Of a DNA stretch of 36,646 bases, positions 5,902-13,768 are shown piece after piece. Numbering within the stretch: the first letter of the stretch is position 1; each line of letters starts with the position of its first letter. Source of the stretch: a virus; IMG/VR virus record IMGVR_UViG_3300042882_001561, positions 1 to 36,646 of that record. One strand, given 5' to 3'. Below the pieces are notes generated by a model. That model was not told the origin of the DNA and did no database searches. It was given only the letters and a program-made list of their open reading frames with translations. The position numbers and the translations under genes were made by a program.

Positions 5902-8504
5902 TGGAAGCAGTAATCATGCAAAACGTCGAGGCTGAGGAAGCTGTTTTAGGAGCCATTCTCTTAGACCCCGAAGCTATGGGGAGAATTGCAGAAACATTAG
6001 AACCTAAGTCTTTTAGCTTGCGATCGCATCAAACGATTTATAAGGCAGCTTTAGCTTTATATTCCGAGGGAGTAACACCGGATTTGATGACCGTCACAAC
6101 TTGGTTATCCGATCAGAAATTACTTGAAAAAGCCGGGGGGCAATTAGGGTTAACCCGACTATTAGAGCGCACCGTTTCTGCCACAAACATCGATCAATAC
6201 GGTCTATTAATCTCGGATAAACAAACCCGAAGAAACCTAATTGAATCTGCTTACGAAATTATCAAACTAGCAGAAGATACCAGTCAACCTTTAGAGACAA
6301 TTCTCCAAAAGTCAGAGGAACAAATTGCTAATATTTCCCAATCAAAATCACAACAGGATTTAGTTTCGATTGGTGAAACTTTAATTGATACCTTTCAAGA
6401 AATTGAAGACCGGAGCGAAAGCAAGATTCCCCCCGGTGTCCCCTCTGGATTTTATGACCTCGATGCTATGACTGGAGGATTCCAACACACCGACTTAATT
6501 ATTGTGGCAGGAAGACCTGCAATGGGCAAATCGAGTTTGGCTTTAAATTTTGGATATAACATTGCCAAAAAAGGGCTACCCGTCGCGGTCTTCAGTTTAG
6601 AAATGTCTAAAGGTCAATTAGTCCAAAGACTATTATCGAGCGAAACCAAAATTGAAAGTACCCGCATTCGTTCAGGAAACATTCAGCAAGAGGAATGGGA
6701 ACCTTTGACAACCGCAATTAGTTCCTTAGCAGAATTACCGATTTATATTGACGACACCTCGAATATTACCATCACCGAAATGCGTTCTGAAGCTCGAAGA
6801 TTGCAAGCCGATAACGATGGAAAGTTAGGCTTAATTCTAATAGATTATCTGCAATTAATGGACGGAGGAAGTGATAATCGGGTGCAAGAATTGTCAAGAA
6901 TTACACGGGGATTAAAGGGAATGGCAAAAGATTTAAACGTTCCTGTAGTTGTCCTGTCTCAGTTGAGTCGTAGCGTCGAACAGCGCACCAATAAACGCCC
7001 AATGCTTTCAGACTTGAGAGAATCGGGTTGCTTGACGGGTGACAGCTTAATCACATTAGCAGATACTGGATTACAAGTACCTATTAAGGAATTGGTAGGT
7101 AAATCAGGGTTTCTAGTTTGGGCATTAAACGAAGAAACAATGAAACTGGAAAGTGCGGTTGTTAGCAATGCTTTTTCTACTGGGGTCAAACCTGTATTTA
7201 CCCTAACAACTCGGCTAGGACGAAAAATTAAGGCAACTGCCAATCACAAATTCTTGACAATTCAGGGTTGGAAAAGACTGGATGAATTAAGTCCTAAACA
7301 GCATATATGTTTGCCAAGACATTTATCGACCGAGGGTAAACAAACTATGACTCATTCAGAGGTTGCATTGTTAGGACATTTAATAGGTGATGGTTGTACG
7401 TTGCCACGGCATACCATCCAATACACAACCAGGGAAATTGATTTGGCTGAAAACGTTGTGTTGATGACTAAACAATTATTTGGAGACACTATTGTCCCCA
7501 GAATTTCCCCTGAGCGCAACTGGTATCAGGTTTACTTACCAGCCAAACAACGATTAACTCACGGTGTCAGAAACCCTATAGCTAAATGGCTGGATTCTCT
7601 CGGAGTTTTTGGATTAAGGTCTTACGAAAAGTTTGTACCTCAAGATGTGTTTTTGCAGCCAAAAGAGTTGATAGCTTGCTTTTTAAGACATCTTTGGAGT
7701 ACAGACGGTTGTATTAAGTTGGTTGCAGGGAAAAAACCGAGACCCATTGCTTATTATGCAAGTAGTAGTCAAAAATTAGCGTCTAATGTCCAGACACTTT
7801 TATTAAGACTGGGTATTAATGCAAGACTCAAAAGAAACCCCCAACTCGGCAAGGGTAGAGATCAATACAATGTCATCATCACAGGCAAGATCGATTTAGA
7901 ATTATTTGCTCAAAATGTTGGGGCAGTAGGAAAATACAAATCAAGTTCACTACAAGAAATATCTGAACATTTTGAAGATTGCATTCATAATCCTAATAGA
8001 GATGTAATTCCCAAAGAAGTTTGGAGAAATCAAGTTGTACCCGCAATGCAAATTATTGGGATGACAACACGAGAAATACAATCTCACATGGGACAGTCCT
8101 ACTGTGGTTCTGGGCTTTATAAGGCAAATTTAAGTCGAGAGAGAGCTTTAAAAGTTGCCAATATTGTTCAATCAGATGAATTACTTGCTCTTAGCAATAG
8201 TGATGTTTATTGGGATGAAATAGTCTCAATCATCCCTACTGGCGAGGAGGAAGTTTTCGATTTAACGGTTCCTGGACTACATAACTTTGTTGCCAATAAC
8301 ATTGTTGTTCACAACTCAATAGAACAGGACGCGGACTTAGTAATGATGATCTATCGAGATGATTATTATAATCCCAACACTTCGGACGCGGGAATAGCTG
8401 AATTAATTTTAGCTAAACATCGCAACGGCCCCACCGGAACAGTAAAGCTATTGTTCGATTCTCAATTTACCCAATTTAAAAATTTAGTACGGGGGATGAA
8501 CTAA
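5901..8504 (+). CDS. dnaB: Replicative DNA helicase DnaB containing an intein
   Basis: 867-aa precursor. Residues 1-376 hold the DnaB N-terminal domain (EAEEAVLGAILLDPEAM) and most of the RecA-type motor, with Walker A GRPAMGKSS at about 204-212 and Walker B LILIDYLQLMD near 313. Residues 377-805 are an intein, and 806-867 complete the helicase (SIEQDADLVMMIYRDDYYN and AKHRNGPTG). After splicing the helicase would be 438 aa, a normal DnaB length. It unwinds the fork as a hexamer, loaded by the product of the upstream gene. The start overlaps the previous stop as TAATG, and the next gene starts directly after the stop. Confidence 0.97.
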   Translation: MEAVIMQNVEAEEAVLGAILLDPEAMGRIAETLEPKSFSLRSHQTIYKAALALYSEGVTPDLMTVTTWLSDQKLLEKAGGQLGLTRLLERTVSATNIDQYGLLISDKQTRRNLIESAYEIIKLAEDTSQPLETILQKSEEQIANISQSKSQQDLVSIGETLIDTFQEIEDRSESKIPPGVPSGFYDLDAMTGGFQHTDLIIVAGRPAMGKSSLALNFGYNIAKKGLPVAVFSLEMSKGQLVQRLLSSETKIESTRIRSGNIQQEEWEPLTTAISSLAELPIYIDDTSNITITEMRSEARRLQADNDGKLGLILIDYLQLMDGGSDNRVQELSRITRGLKGMAKDLNVPVVVLSQLSRSVEQRTNKRPMLSDLRESGCLTGDSLITLADTGLQVPIKELVGKSGFLVWALNEETMKLESAVVSNAFSTGVKPVFTLTTRLGRKIKATANHKFLTIQGWKRLDELSPKQHICLPRHLSTEGKQTMTHSEVALLGHLIGDGCTLPRHTIQYTTREIDLAENVVLMTKQLFGDTIVPRISPERNWYQVYLPAKQRLTHGVRNPIAKWLDSLGVFGLRSYEKFVPQDVFLQPKELIACFLRHLWSTDGCIKLVAGKKPRPIAYYASSSQKLASNVQTLLLRLGINARLKRNPQLGKGRDQYNVIITGKIDLELFAQNVGAVGKYKSSSLQEISEHFEDCIHNPNRDVIPKEVWRNQVVPAMQIIGMTTREIQSHMGQSYCGSGLYKANLSRERALKVANIVQSDELLALSNSDVYWDEIVSIIPTGEEEVFDLTVPGLHNFVANNIVVHNSIEQDADLVMMIYRDDYYNPNTSDAGIAELILAKHRNGPTGTVKLLFDSQFTQFKNLVRGMN
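7029..8315 (+). mobile_element. Full-length DnaB intein with LAGLIDADG endonuclease
   Basis: 429 residues inserted between RESG and SIEQD of DnaB, the insertion site of the Synechocystis DnaB intein. The N-terminal block is CLTGDSLITLADTG with catalytic Cys1; block B is KATANHKFLTIQGW; the C-terminal blocks are VFDLTVPGLHNFVANN and VVHN followed by Ser+1. Between them are the two endonuclease motifs LLGHLIGDG and LRHLWSTDG, so the homing endonuclease appears intact. All splicing residues are present, so it should splice and may still be mobile. Inteins like this move between hosts and phages by homing into intein-free dnaB genes. Confidence 0.93.
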
Positions 8505-8933
8505 ATGGACATACTTGGTTGGGAAGACTTAGGAAGTATTATCAATTGGTTTTACGAACAGCAGAGACAAGGCAAAACTTCCTTTAAAGTTCAAGAAATG
8601 CGCGATAAGTTTAATTTGAATATTCCAAATTCAAACACCCGAATAAAACGGTTTCTTAAGTTTGGAATCATTAAACCACTAACTTATGGCAGATACGAAA
8701 TCGAACCACTGTCAGAAGAAAGAATCCAGGAGATTAAAGACAAAATCATCCCCCCTAATCCCATTTTTAAAACCTATTATTTCAGGGGAAGACAACATAC
8801 CATCGAATGGATTTACCAAAACCAAAACCCCCCGATGACCCTCCAATATTTTGCTCAAAGACTTCAACGGGGGTGGTCATTAAAGAAAGCCCTAGAAACA
8901 CCGACCCGAAAATACAAAAAAGAGGTTAATTAA
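8505..8933 (+). CDS. Hypothetical 142-aa protein, possible winged helix
   Basis: Starts immediately after the dnaB stop (TAAATG), so probably coupled to it. The N-terminal half reads WEDLGSIINWFYEQQRQGKT, then FKVQEMRDKFNLNIPNSNTRIKR and FLKFGIIKPLTYGRYEI, which fits a small winged helix: helix, recognition helix, wing ending in an aromatic strand. The C-terminal half is basic and ends PTRKYKKEVN. A DNA-binding accessory role in replication is plausible but not shown. Confidence 0.6.
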   Translation: MDILGWEDLGSIINWFYEQQRQGKTSFKVQEMRDKFNLNIPNSNTRIKRFLKFGIIKPLTYGRYEIEPLSEERIQEIKDKIIPPNPIFKTYYFRGRQHTIEWIYQNQNPPMTLQYFAQRLQRGWSLKKALETPTRKYKKEVN

Positions 8934-8937
8934 CGCC

Positions 8938-9516
8938 ATGACCGCAGCAACCAAGAAGATATTTGAAAGACTTTTAAAAGTCGGTGACTGGGTAGAAATT
9001 GACCCTCACAAACACCGCCCAAACTATTTAATTAAGGGAACAGCTTGGCGGGTTGAGGGATTTAATTCAATAAAACAAACCTGTCAAATAACTAACGAAA
9101 AAACAGGGAATTTGCATAGATCGGAAACCCTAGATTTTGAGGAAGTTTCCGATTCAAGTCCATTCAAAAAAACTGATATTGTCCAACTTAAAAGCGACCA
9201 TCGATATATTGGGCGGATTGTTAATTGTCGAAGAAATAAAATAACAATTGAATGGGCATGGGGTGGAGTCCGAGAATCCCTGGACTCGGACAAAATAAAG
9301 CTATTTGTTCGGATGGTCAGGGGGGAACAAATATTGTTGGGTGATTACGTTTTTAAAGAAGGCGATCGCGTCAAAACTACTGACAGAAATTTAGACAGCA
9401 TGACATTAATAGTCCGGCGTTGTTTACCATCTGGAATGGTTGAATTAATGGCTTCAAACAATCCCAGTTTAATCCTCCCCGGCTGTGGCTTAACAATTGT
9501 TGAGGAGGATTTCTAA
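8938..9516 (+). CDS. Hypothetical 192-aa beta-rich protein
   Basis: Three similar segments read VGDWVEIDPHKHRPNYLIKG, FKKTDIVQLKSDHRYIGRIV and KEGDRVKTTDRNLDSMTLIV: short beta-barrel units starting with a (V/E)GDxV-type turn, as in KOW or SH3-like domains that bind nucleic acid or protein. The rest is unremarkable. A HIP1 octamer (GCGATCGC) lies within the gene. It starts 4 bases after the previous stop and overlaps the next start by one base, so it belongs to the operon. Function unknown. Confidence 0.6.
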   Translation: MTAATKKIFERLLKVGDWVEIDPHKHRPNYLIKGTAWRVEGFNSIKQTCQITNEKTGNLHRSETLDFEEVSDSSPFKKTDIVQLKSDHRYIGRIVNCRRNKITIEWAWGGVRESLDSDKIKLFVRMVRGEQILLGDYVFKEGDRVKTTDRNLDSMTLIVRRCLPSGMVELMASNNPSLILPGCGLTIVEEDF

Positions 9517-9980
9517 TGCAAATGTATCTTCCTTTTGATGATTTTGTTGTCGTCCGTGACGGCAACCCATTGGCTGCCGATATTGCTAATCGTCATTATT
9601 CTCGAATTTGGCGAGGCAATATTTGTCAAAAAAGATTTACCCCGCCTGGAAAAAGATTGATTTTGCTGGAACCTATGGGGCGTTGGTTGTTTGTTTGGAA
9701 TGTACAGAAATATCGAAAGGATAATCAAACGGGGGTTTGTTGCATTCTTTTTCGGAACGAATCAACAATTAAGTCCTCTGAAATCATTCTCAAAGCTGAA
9801 AAAGCATGGGATGAACGTTATGGATCAACCAGAAAATTTACCTATGTTCACCCCAAAAAAATTCAATCAACAAATCCTGGCTATTGTTTTCAGTGTGCTG
9901 GGTGGGAAAAATTAAACCAAATATCCTCAAGGGGATTGATCTTATTGGCAAAAGACATTCTTGTTGAGGAGGTAGCATGA
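9516..9980 (+). CDS. GNAT-fold-like phage protein (possible DNA-modification enzyme)
   Basis: 154 aa. N-terminal ADIANRHYSRIWRGN is followed by GRWLFVWNVQKYRKD, CCILFRNES and the C-terminal block IQSTNPGYCFQCAGWEKL. The H-Y-S motif, the 'FRNE' strand and the 'S-x-NPGYCF-AGW' turn form a family seen widely in phages and actinobacteria that I believe adopts an acyltransferase (GNAT) fold; Mu Mom, which modifies adenine in DNA, is a distant relative in this fold. It overlaps a 35-aa gene and then a C5-methyltransferase, so a role in modifying phage DNA is a reasonable guess. The substrate is unknown. Confidence 0.55.
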   Translation: MQMYLPFDDFVVVRDGNPLAADIANRHYSRIWRGNICQKRFTPPGKRLILLEPMGRWLFVWNVQKYRKDNQTGVCCILFRNESTIKSSEIILKAEKAWDERYGSTRKFTYVHPKKIQSTNPGYCFQCAGWEKLNQISSRGLILLAKDILVEEVA

Positions 9981-10084
9981 CAGACTTAAAAACACCGGAA
10001 CCCAAAGATTATAAGACCTTTGAATTATTCGAGGTTGATTACGATAAATGGGTTGATCAACTGTGGGAAGAGGAGGATTTCTAA
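9977..10084 (+). CDS. Hypothetical acidic 35-aa protein
   Basis: Short gene starting MTDLKTPEPKDYKTFELF and ending LWEEEDF. Its ATG overlaps the previous stop (ATGA), it has GAGGAGG upstream, and its TAA overlaps the methyltransferase ATG (TAATG). These tight couplings on both sides argue for translation. The strongly acidic, aromatic-rich peptide could mimic DNA or act as a partner of one of the two modification-like enzymes, but that is speculation. Confidence 0.6.
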   Translation: MTDLKTPEPKDYKTFELFEVDYDKWVDQLWEEEDF

Positions 10085-11115
10085 TGCTAACATTTGCAAC
10101 ATTATTTACAGGCGGTGGTGGCGCAGATTTAGGCCTAGAGTCAGCAGGATTTAAGTCTATTTGGGGAGTTGAGCGAGATCCTAAAATTGCTAAAGTTGCC
10201 CAAGCAAATCTCCCTAATACTAAAATATTTAATTCTTGCGTCGGTGAAATTCGCACTCATCTCATGGAACGGGTTGATCTGCTTTGGATGAGTCCCCCAT
10301 GTCAGCAATATTCAATGGCGCGGCGTGGTGATATTCCTGACCATAAAGATAAAGATGCGGGGCTTTATTGCTGTGATTATATTGCAACATTGTCTCCTCG
10401 ATGGGTGGTTCTTGAGAATGTACCAGGATATTCAAAATCACCGACTTTTGAGGCGATATTGCGATCGCTAATTGATTGTGGATATCGCTACCATTGGTTA
10501 ATTCTTGACGCGGCGGATTATGGGGTTCCGCAAAACCGGAAGCGGTTAATCATGTGGGCAGTCAAAAACGATCAACCCCTCCCATATTTTCCTGAATCAA
10601 AGCCTAAAAAGGGATGGTATCAAGCTATTGCTGATTTAATCCCTGAGATGAGTGATTGTGAGCTTGCAGACTGGCAGATTAAGCGACTGAATGAACTGGG
10701 TTATTTACCAGAAAAAGCCTTGATTGATATTGGGAAACAACTCATTAGACAGGCTACAGTTCGGGAGTCAAACGATCCAAGTTTTACTATTGTGAGTGGT
10801 CATGTTAACTCGCATTCTCCTATCCTGTTAATCCCCCGAGCAGGCGCTTGCATCAAGAATATTCTCCCGACTCCGCAGAACAAACCCTGCCCAACAATTC
10901 GAGCTATGAAGGATGTTTCGACCCACTGGGCGGACATCGTGCAGGGAAGCCAAATTAAACGAATTAGTCAAAAAGCGACGGCACGGCTTCAGACTTTCCC
11001 CGACTCCTATCAATTCCCAGAATCCAAATCTTTAAGCCAACAAATAATAGGAAACGCCGTGCCTCCGTTATTGGCTAAAGAATTAGGTTTAGCAATCTTA
11101 AAATCAATTAACTAA
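10084..11115 (+). CDS. C5-cytosine DNA methyltransferase
   Basis: 343 aa from the ATG at 10084, preceded by GAGGAGG. Motif I is ATLFTGGGGADLGLESAGF (SAM binding), motif IV is SPPCQQYS with catalytic Cys73, motif VI is LENVPGYS, motif VIII is QNRKRLIMW and motif X is IIGNAVPPLLAKELG. All core motifs are in the usual order, with a target-recognition region between VIII and X, and the length is typical. It transfers a methyl group to a cytosine in a sequence that cannot be predicted here. No restriction enzyme is adjacent, so it is an orphan enzyme likely to protect phage DNA or mark it for regulation. Confidence 0.95.
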   Translation: MLTFATLFTGGGGADLGLESAGFKSIWGVERDPKIAKVAQANLPNTKIFNSCVGEIRTHLMERVDLLWMSPPCQQYSMARRGDIPDHKDKDAGLYCCDYIATLSPRWVVLENVPGYSKSPTFEAILRSLIDCGYRYHWLILDAADYGVPQNRKRLIMWAVKNDQPLPYFPESKPKKGWYQAIADLIPEMSDCELADWQIKRLNELGYLPEKALIDIGKQLIRQATVRESNDPSFTIVSGHVNSHSPILLIPRAGACIKNILPTPQNKPCPTIRAMKDVSTHWADIVQGSQIKRISQKATARLQTFPDSYQFPESKSLSQQIIGNAVPPLLAKELGLAILKSIN

Positions 11116-11117
11116 CC

Positions 11118-11561
11118 ATGAAAACATTAACTAAAGCCAAAACCAAACCCGCTAAAAAAGGATTTCAACCCGCCCAAAAAATTCATGCCAACGACCTCCA
11201 CACATTCTCTTGTGAATGTCTCTGGTACGATGCTGCCACCGACGAGGAACTATTGACCGAATTGTGGACAGTCAAACTCGATAAACGGCGATTTAGAACG
11301 GATGTCCGGCAAGCCATTGTTACGGGGTTGATCTATTGTTTCCTGGAAACCCCAGAAGCAGTAGAGCGACATATTAACCGAGTATTTTTTTGGAATAATA
11401 AATCAAGGGCTTATGAGCCATTGGGGGCGGTGTCAGACTTGCCGATGGACGGATCTAGTCCGGTTGATTTTGAAGCCGATCCGGTGGTGGCTTATGAGCG
11501 ATTAAAAGCCCTTTGTGTCGAGATCGAAGTTATCAAGGTTGACGATTGCTTTTGCTCTTGA
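11118..11561 (+). CDS. Hypothetical 147-aa protein
   Basis: Begins MKTLTKAKTKPAKKGFQP, a basic lysine-rich tail, followed by a compact region with HTFSCECLWYDAATDEELLT and a terminal DDCFCS. Four of its cysteines lie in two close pairs (CEC near the N-terminus, CFC at the end), which could bind a metal. No family is recognised. It starts two bases after the methyltransferase stop and is the last gene of this operon before the minus-strand RHH gene. Confidence 0.6.
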   Translation: MKTLTKAKTKPAKKGFQPAQKIHANDLHTFSCECLWYDAATDEELLTELWTVKLDKRRFRTDVRQAIVTGLIYCFLETPEAVERHINRVFFWNNKSRAYEPLGAVSDLPMDGSSPVDFEADPVVAYERLKALCVEIEVIKVDDCFCS

Positions 11562-11587
11562 CTAATTTGATACTCAAGATGGGATGA

Positions 11588-11743
11588 TCACCCATTATTG
11601 TTGATCCAATATCTGACCAATTCCGAGAGGGATAGATTTCTTGAGGATGCGATCGCCTCTAGCCTTTCCCTCTCGATTTCCGAAAGCATTACCAGAATAG
11701 CCTTTTGGCGTTTCTCGGCTTTTTTCCATTTACCCCTTGACAT
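11588..11743 (-). CDS. Small ribbon-helix-helix regulator (51 aa)
   Basis: Minus-strand gene from the ATG at 11743 (MSRGKWKKAEKRQKAILVML) to a TGA at 11588. After a basic start come a strand (KAILVML), a helix (SEIERERLEAIASSRN) and a second helix (LSLSELVRYWINNNG), the compact RHH fold with the expected helix break. A HIP1 octamer lies inside the gene. It is antisense to the 5' part of a longer plus-strand open frame (11598-12428), which I consider false there. Its start codon overlaps the -35 box of the strong rightward promoter, so it may repress that promoter and be limited by it. No ribosome site is visible, so it may be nearly leaderless. Confidence 0.7.
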   Translation of the reverse strand: MSRGKWKKAEKRQKAILVMLSEIERERLEAIASSRNLSLSELVRYWINNNG

Positions 11744-11765
11744 ATTTTTAAATTTTATATATGAT
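11737..11765 (+). promoter_or_regulatory. Strong sigma-70 promoter
   Basis: TTGACA (11737-11742), a spacer of exactly 17 bases and TATGAT (11760-11765), close to consensus. It drives the gene at 11814 and those after it. The -35 box includes the start codon of the opposing RHH gene. Confidence 0.75.
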
Positions 11766-11813
11766 TTAAGAATAACAAATTTACAGGGACGCCGCCGTCA
11801 AATCGGGCGTAAA

Positions 11814-12428
11814 ATGAAAAACTCCACAATCTCAACCGCCAAACAAGTTTCCAAAAGAATTTCTCAATTAAACAATTTAATAGTCAAGTTTGCTCGCGTC
11901 CGAAGCCTAATTCGGAAGTGGGCTTTTGAATTGACTGTTTTAGAAGGGCGGTTAGAAGCCCTGAAAGCGGTGGCGGTTGTGGAGCCTAAACAGTTAACTA
12001 TTTGGGATATGAAACCTGTGGAAAAAATTGATTGGTTTTTTCCTCCCCTTGTGGGGTCGGAAAAGCAAATTCAGTGGGCGGATAAACTCCGCCGTGATTT
12101 TGCTGAATATTATTCTTCTCTGGGTGGCGAACCTGGAGAGGGTGAAGTCAAAATCAAGAAAGCGGTAGGGATCGCAGTTTCAGCTAAATTCTGGATTGAA
12201 AACCGCGATTTTTGCGAAAAAATCGCCTGGGAAAATATGACCCAGATTTTGAAGAAATTACACGCCTTGGTTGACGAATCCCAACCTTGGTACAGCGATT
12301 CCGATCAATCGGAATTCAAAGAAGTATTGAAAGCTAAAAAATCAATCCTCAGATTATTGAGGATTGACAAAGCAGGGATCGTCGCCTGCTGCAATCAACA
12401 AAGCCAAAACAGGCGCTTCAATGGATAA
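11814..12428 (+). CDS. Hypothetical phage protein with helical N-terminus (204 aa)
   Basis: The ATG at 11814 (MKNSTISTAKQVSKRISQ) follows the strong promoter by about 49 bases; the open frame upstream of it is antisense to the RHH gene and is not used. The N-terminal 60 residues are basic and helical (coiled-coil-like). A central motif GSEKQIQWADKLRRD is a phrase I have seen in many phage proteins of unknown function; it is followed by an acidic linker and a helical C-terminus rich in Lys. It ends with a basic tail. Function unknown. Confidence 0.6.
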   Translation: MKNSTISTAKQVSKRISQLNNLIVKFARVRSLIRKWAFELTVLEGRLEALKAVAVVEPKQLTIWDMKPVEKIDWFFPPLVGSEKQIQWADKLRRDFAEYYSSLGGEPGEGEVKIKKAVGIAVSAKFWIENRDFCEKIAWENMTQILKKLHALVDESQPWYSDSDQSEFKEVLKAKKSILRLLRIDKAGIVACCNQQSQNRRFNG

Positions 12429-12434
12429 TTTATG

Positions 12435-12466
12435 GGCTGGGTGCGATGCCTTAAATCCGCGCAAAA
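12435..12466 (+). repeat. 32-bp direct repeat, copy 1
   Basis: A 32-base sequence beginning GGCTGGGTGCGATGCC is repeated exactly at 12824-12855. It lies just after the stop of the previous gene and 45 bases before the next start. It can form a 5-bp GTGCG/CGCGC stem. In this copy it is also part of a 21-codon open frame (12421-12486) encoding a peptide with the core GCDALNPRK. Confidence 0.8.
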
Positions 12467-12511
12467 TCAACAATATAAAGGTCTAAACAACTAACAATTT
12501 GGGATGTAGTT

Positions 12512-12817
12512 ATGGAAACAGAAGGGACAAAGCAAAACCCAATAAATATCTTTTTCAAAGAGGATGATGAACTTTTGAGTCTCTATCCACGCGAGGGGTC
12601 GAAATTATGTAGCGCATGGCATTTAGCTTGCGGGGACTGGATAGACGAATCGGGTATCGAGCATGACGGTCGGGATAAACCCATTTACGAAGGTATGGAG
12701 CTTAAATGGCTCCAACTTCGAGACGGGCGTTATCAACTAGATCCGGATCTAATTCTTTTGGAAAAAGGGTGGGAATGGGATTCCCAGCAAGGAGAACCAG
12801 TCAAAATCAAACGTTAG
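12512..12817 (+). CDS. Hypothetical acidic 101-aa protein
   Basis: Starts METEGTKQNPINIFFKEDDE. Tryptophan-rich and acidic (SAWHLACGDWIDESG, LILLEKGWEWDS), probably one small beta-rich domain. No family is recognised. It follows copy 1 of the 32-bp repeat, and the same repeat follows it ahead of the next gene, so the two genes may be controlled alike. Confidence 0.55.
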   Translation: METEGTKQNPINIFFKEDDELLSLYPREGSKLCSAWHLACGDWIDESGIEHDGRDKPIYEGMELKWLQLRDGRYQLDPDLILLEKGWEWDSQQGEPVKIKR

Positions 12818-12823
12818 TTTTTT

Positions 12824-12855
12824 GGCTGGGTGCGATGCCTTAAATCCGCGCAAAA
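12824..12855 (+). repeat. 32-bp direct repeat, copy 2
   Basis: Identical over 32 bases to 12435-12466, and again placed between a stop codon and the next start (22 bases before the gene at 12878). The peptide frame of copy 1 is retained as LAGCDALNPRKS but without an ATG. Flanking bases differ, so identity is limited to this block. Confidence 0.8.
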
Positions 12856-12877
12856 GTTAACGATATAAGGATAAACC

Positions 12878-13387
12878 ATGACAGAAGTTAAGGTCAATTG
12901 GAGAAATACAAACCGCCGTCTATTTCGTAGCTATGGCAGAATCAATCAAAACGGGGATTTTGTCTACAATGGCAACTGGCAAGCCATAGACGACCATGAC
13001 CCTATCCGTTATGCAGAGTATGATTTTGAAGGGGAAGATGGGCGAGAGGAAATTATCCCCAAAGGAAAGTTTAAATTTGAAGGTGAAAATGAAGACAAGC
13101 GAATAGAGCTACTACACGCCCGTTACCGTCACTACGACGGCGATCTACCAAAAGGTCTAAGCACACTTGCTTACGACCCAAATAATCTAGGGATTGAAGC
13201 AATGATAGTCCTGGATGAAATGATTGAAAGAGGTGAAAATAATTGCTTGGGAACTTCGTTAGAAGGGGTGATAGTTCGCCACCACAAAAGGGCAAAAGGC
13301 AATGATTATCATAATGTATTCGTAGCTGCTACAGCCCAACAGTGGGAAGCTGCGAAACAATATTGGGAATCAGGGGCTTTTGATTAA
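12878..13387 (+). CDS. Hypothetical 169-aa protein
   Basis: Start MTEVKVNWRNTNRRLFRSYG with AAGGA upstream. The N-terminal 65 residues are rich in aromatic and charged residues (NGDFVYNGNWQAIDDHD); the C-terminal half is helical (AMIVLDEMIERGE, AATAQQWEAAKQYWESG). No domain is recognised. Part of a series of small plus-strand genes downstream of the promoter at 11737. Confidence 0.55.
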   Translation: MTEVKVNWRNTNRRLFRSYGRINQNGDFVYNGNWQAIDDHDPIRYAEYDFEGEDGREEIIPKGKFKFEGENEDKRIELLHARYRHYDGDLPKGLSTLAYDPNNLGIEAMIVLDEMIERGENNCLGTSLEGVIVRHHKRAKGNDYHNVFVAATAQQWEAAKQYWESGAFD

Positions 13388-13414
13388 GAAGTTAAAACCA
13401 TTGGGACAAAAAAC

Positions 13415-13729
13415 ATGAACGCACTAACATTGAAAGACTTGGTATCTCAAACCGATAATTTTGAACCCGAAGCTATTGAATTGGTATTAAATCGCGTTGA
13501 TGAATTTGACGCTTTGGGTTTTGGTATTGACGTTGTTGATTGGGAAGTCATAGGTACTGGCAACAGTAAACAGGTCGGAGTCTTATTTGATATGAAAAAT
13601 GACCGCTATGGCTACTACACCGATAATGGTCAAACCGTCTTGGTTAAGCTAGATAAAACCTATACAGAATTATCTGATTGGGGTAATTGTTGGGATGATT
13701 GCCCTGAAGTCTTGAAAAATTGGGATTAA
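13415..13729 (+). CDS. Hypothetical acidic 104-aa protein
   Basis: MNALTLKDLVSQTDNFEPEA with a GGGAC ribosome site. A helical N-terminus is followed by beta-rich segments (VGVLFDMKNDRYGYYTDNG) and an acidic, Trp/Cys-containing tail (SDWGNCWDDCPEVLKNWD). No family is recognised. Its stop is next to the first palindrome of the integration region, so it marks the left edge of that module. Confidence 0.55.
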   Translation: MNALTLKDLVSQTDNFEPEAIELVLNRVDEFDALGFGIDVVDWEVIGTGNSKQVGVLFDMKNDRYGYYTDNGQTVLVKLDKTYTELSDWGNCWDDCPEVLKNWD

Positions 13730-13742
13730 TTGATCAACAATT
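13728..13742. promoter_or_regulatory. Palindromic operator-like site, copy 1
   Basis: AATTGATCAACAATT, an inverted repeat with one mismatched pair. It differs by a single base from the perfect palindrome at 13957-13971. The two sites flank the attachment region, 229 bp apart, as expected for an integrase accessory protein or a regulator of int. Confidence 0.5.
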
Positions 13743-13768
13743 GGGATCTCAAGTACCCAAACACCCAA

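Noticed and set aside
11598-11813. N-terminal extension of the 11814 gene
   Set aside because: It is antisense to the RHH gene, crosses the promoter and has no start signal.
12421-12486. 21-codon leader peptide gene
   Set aside because: Not listed as a gene because its ATG overlaps the previous stop without a ribosome site and copy 2 of the repeat lacks the ATG; kept only as a finding.
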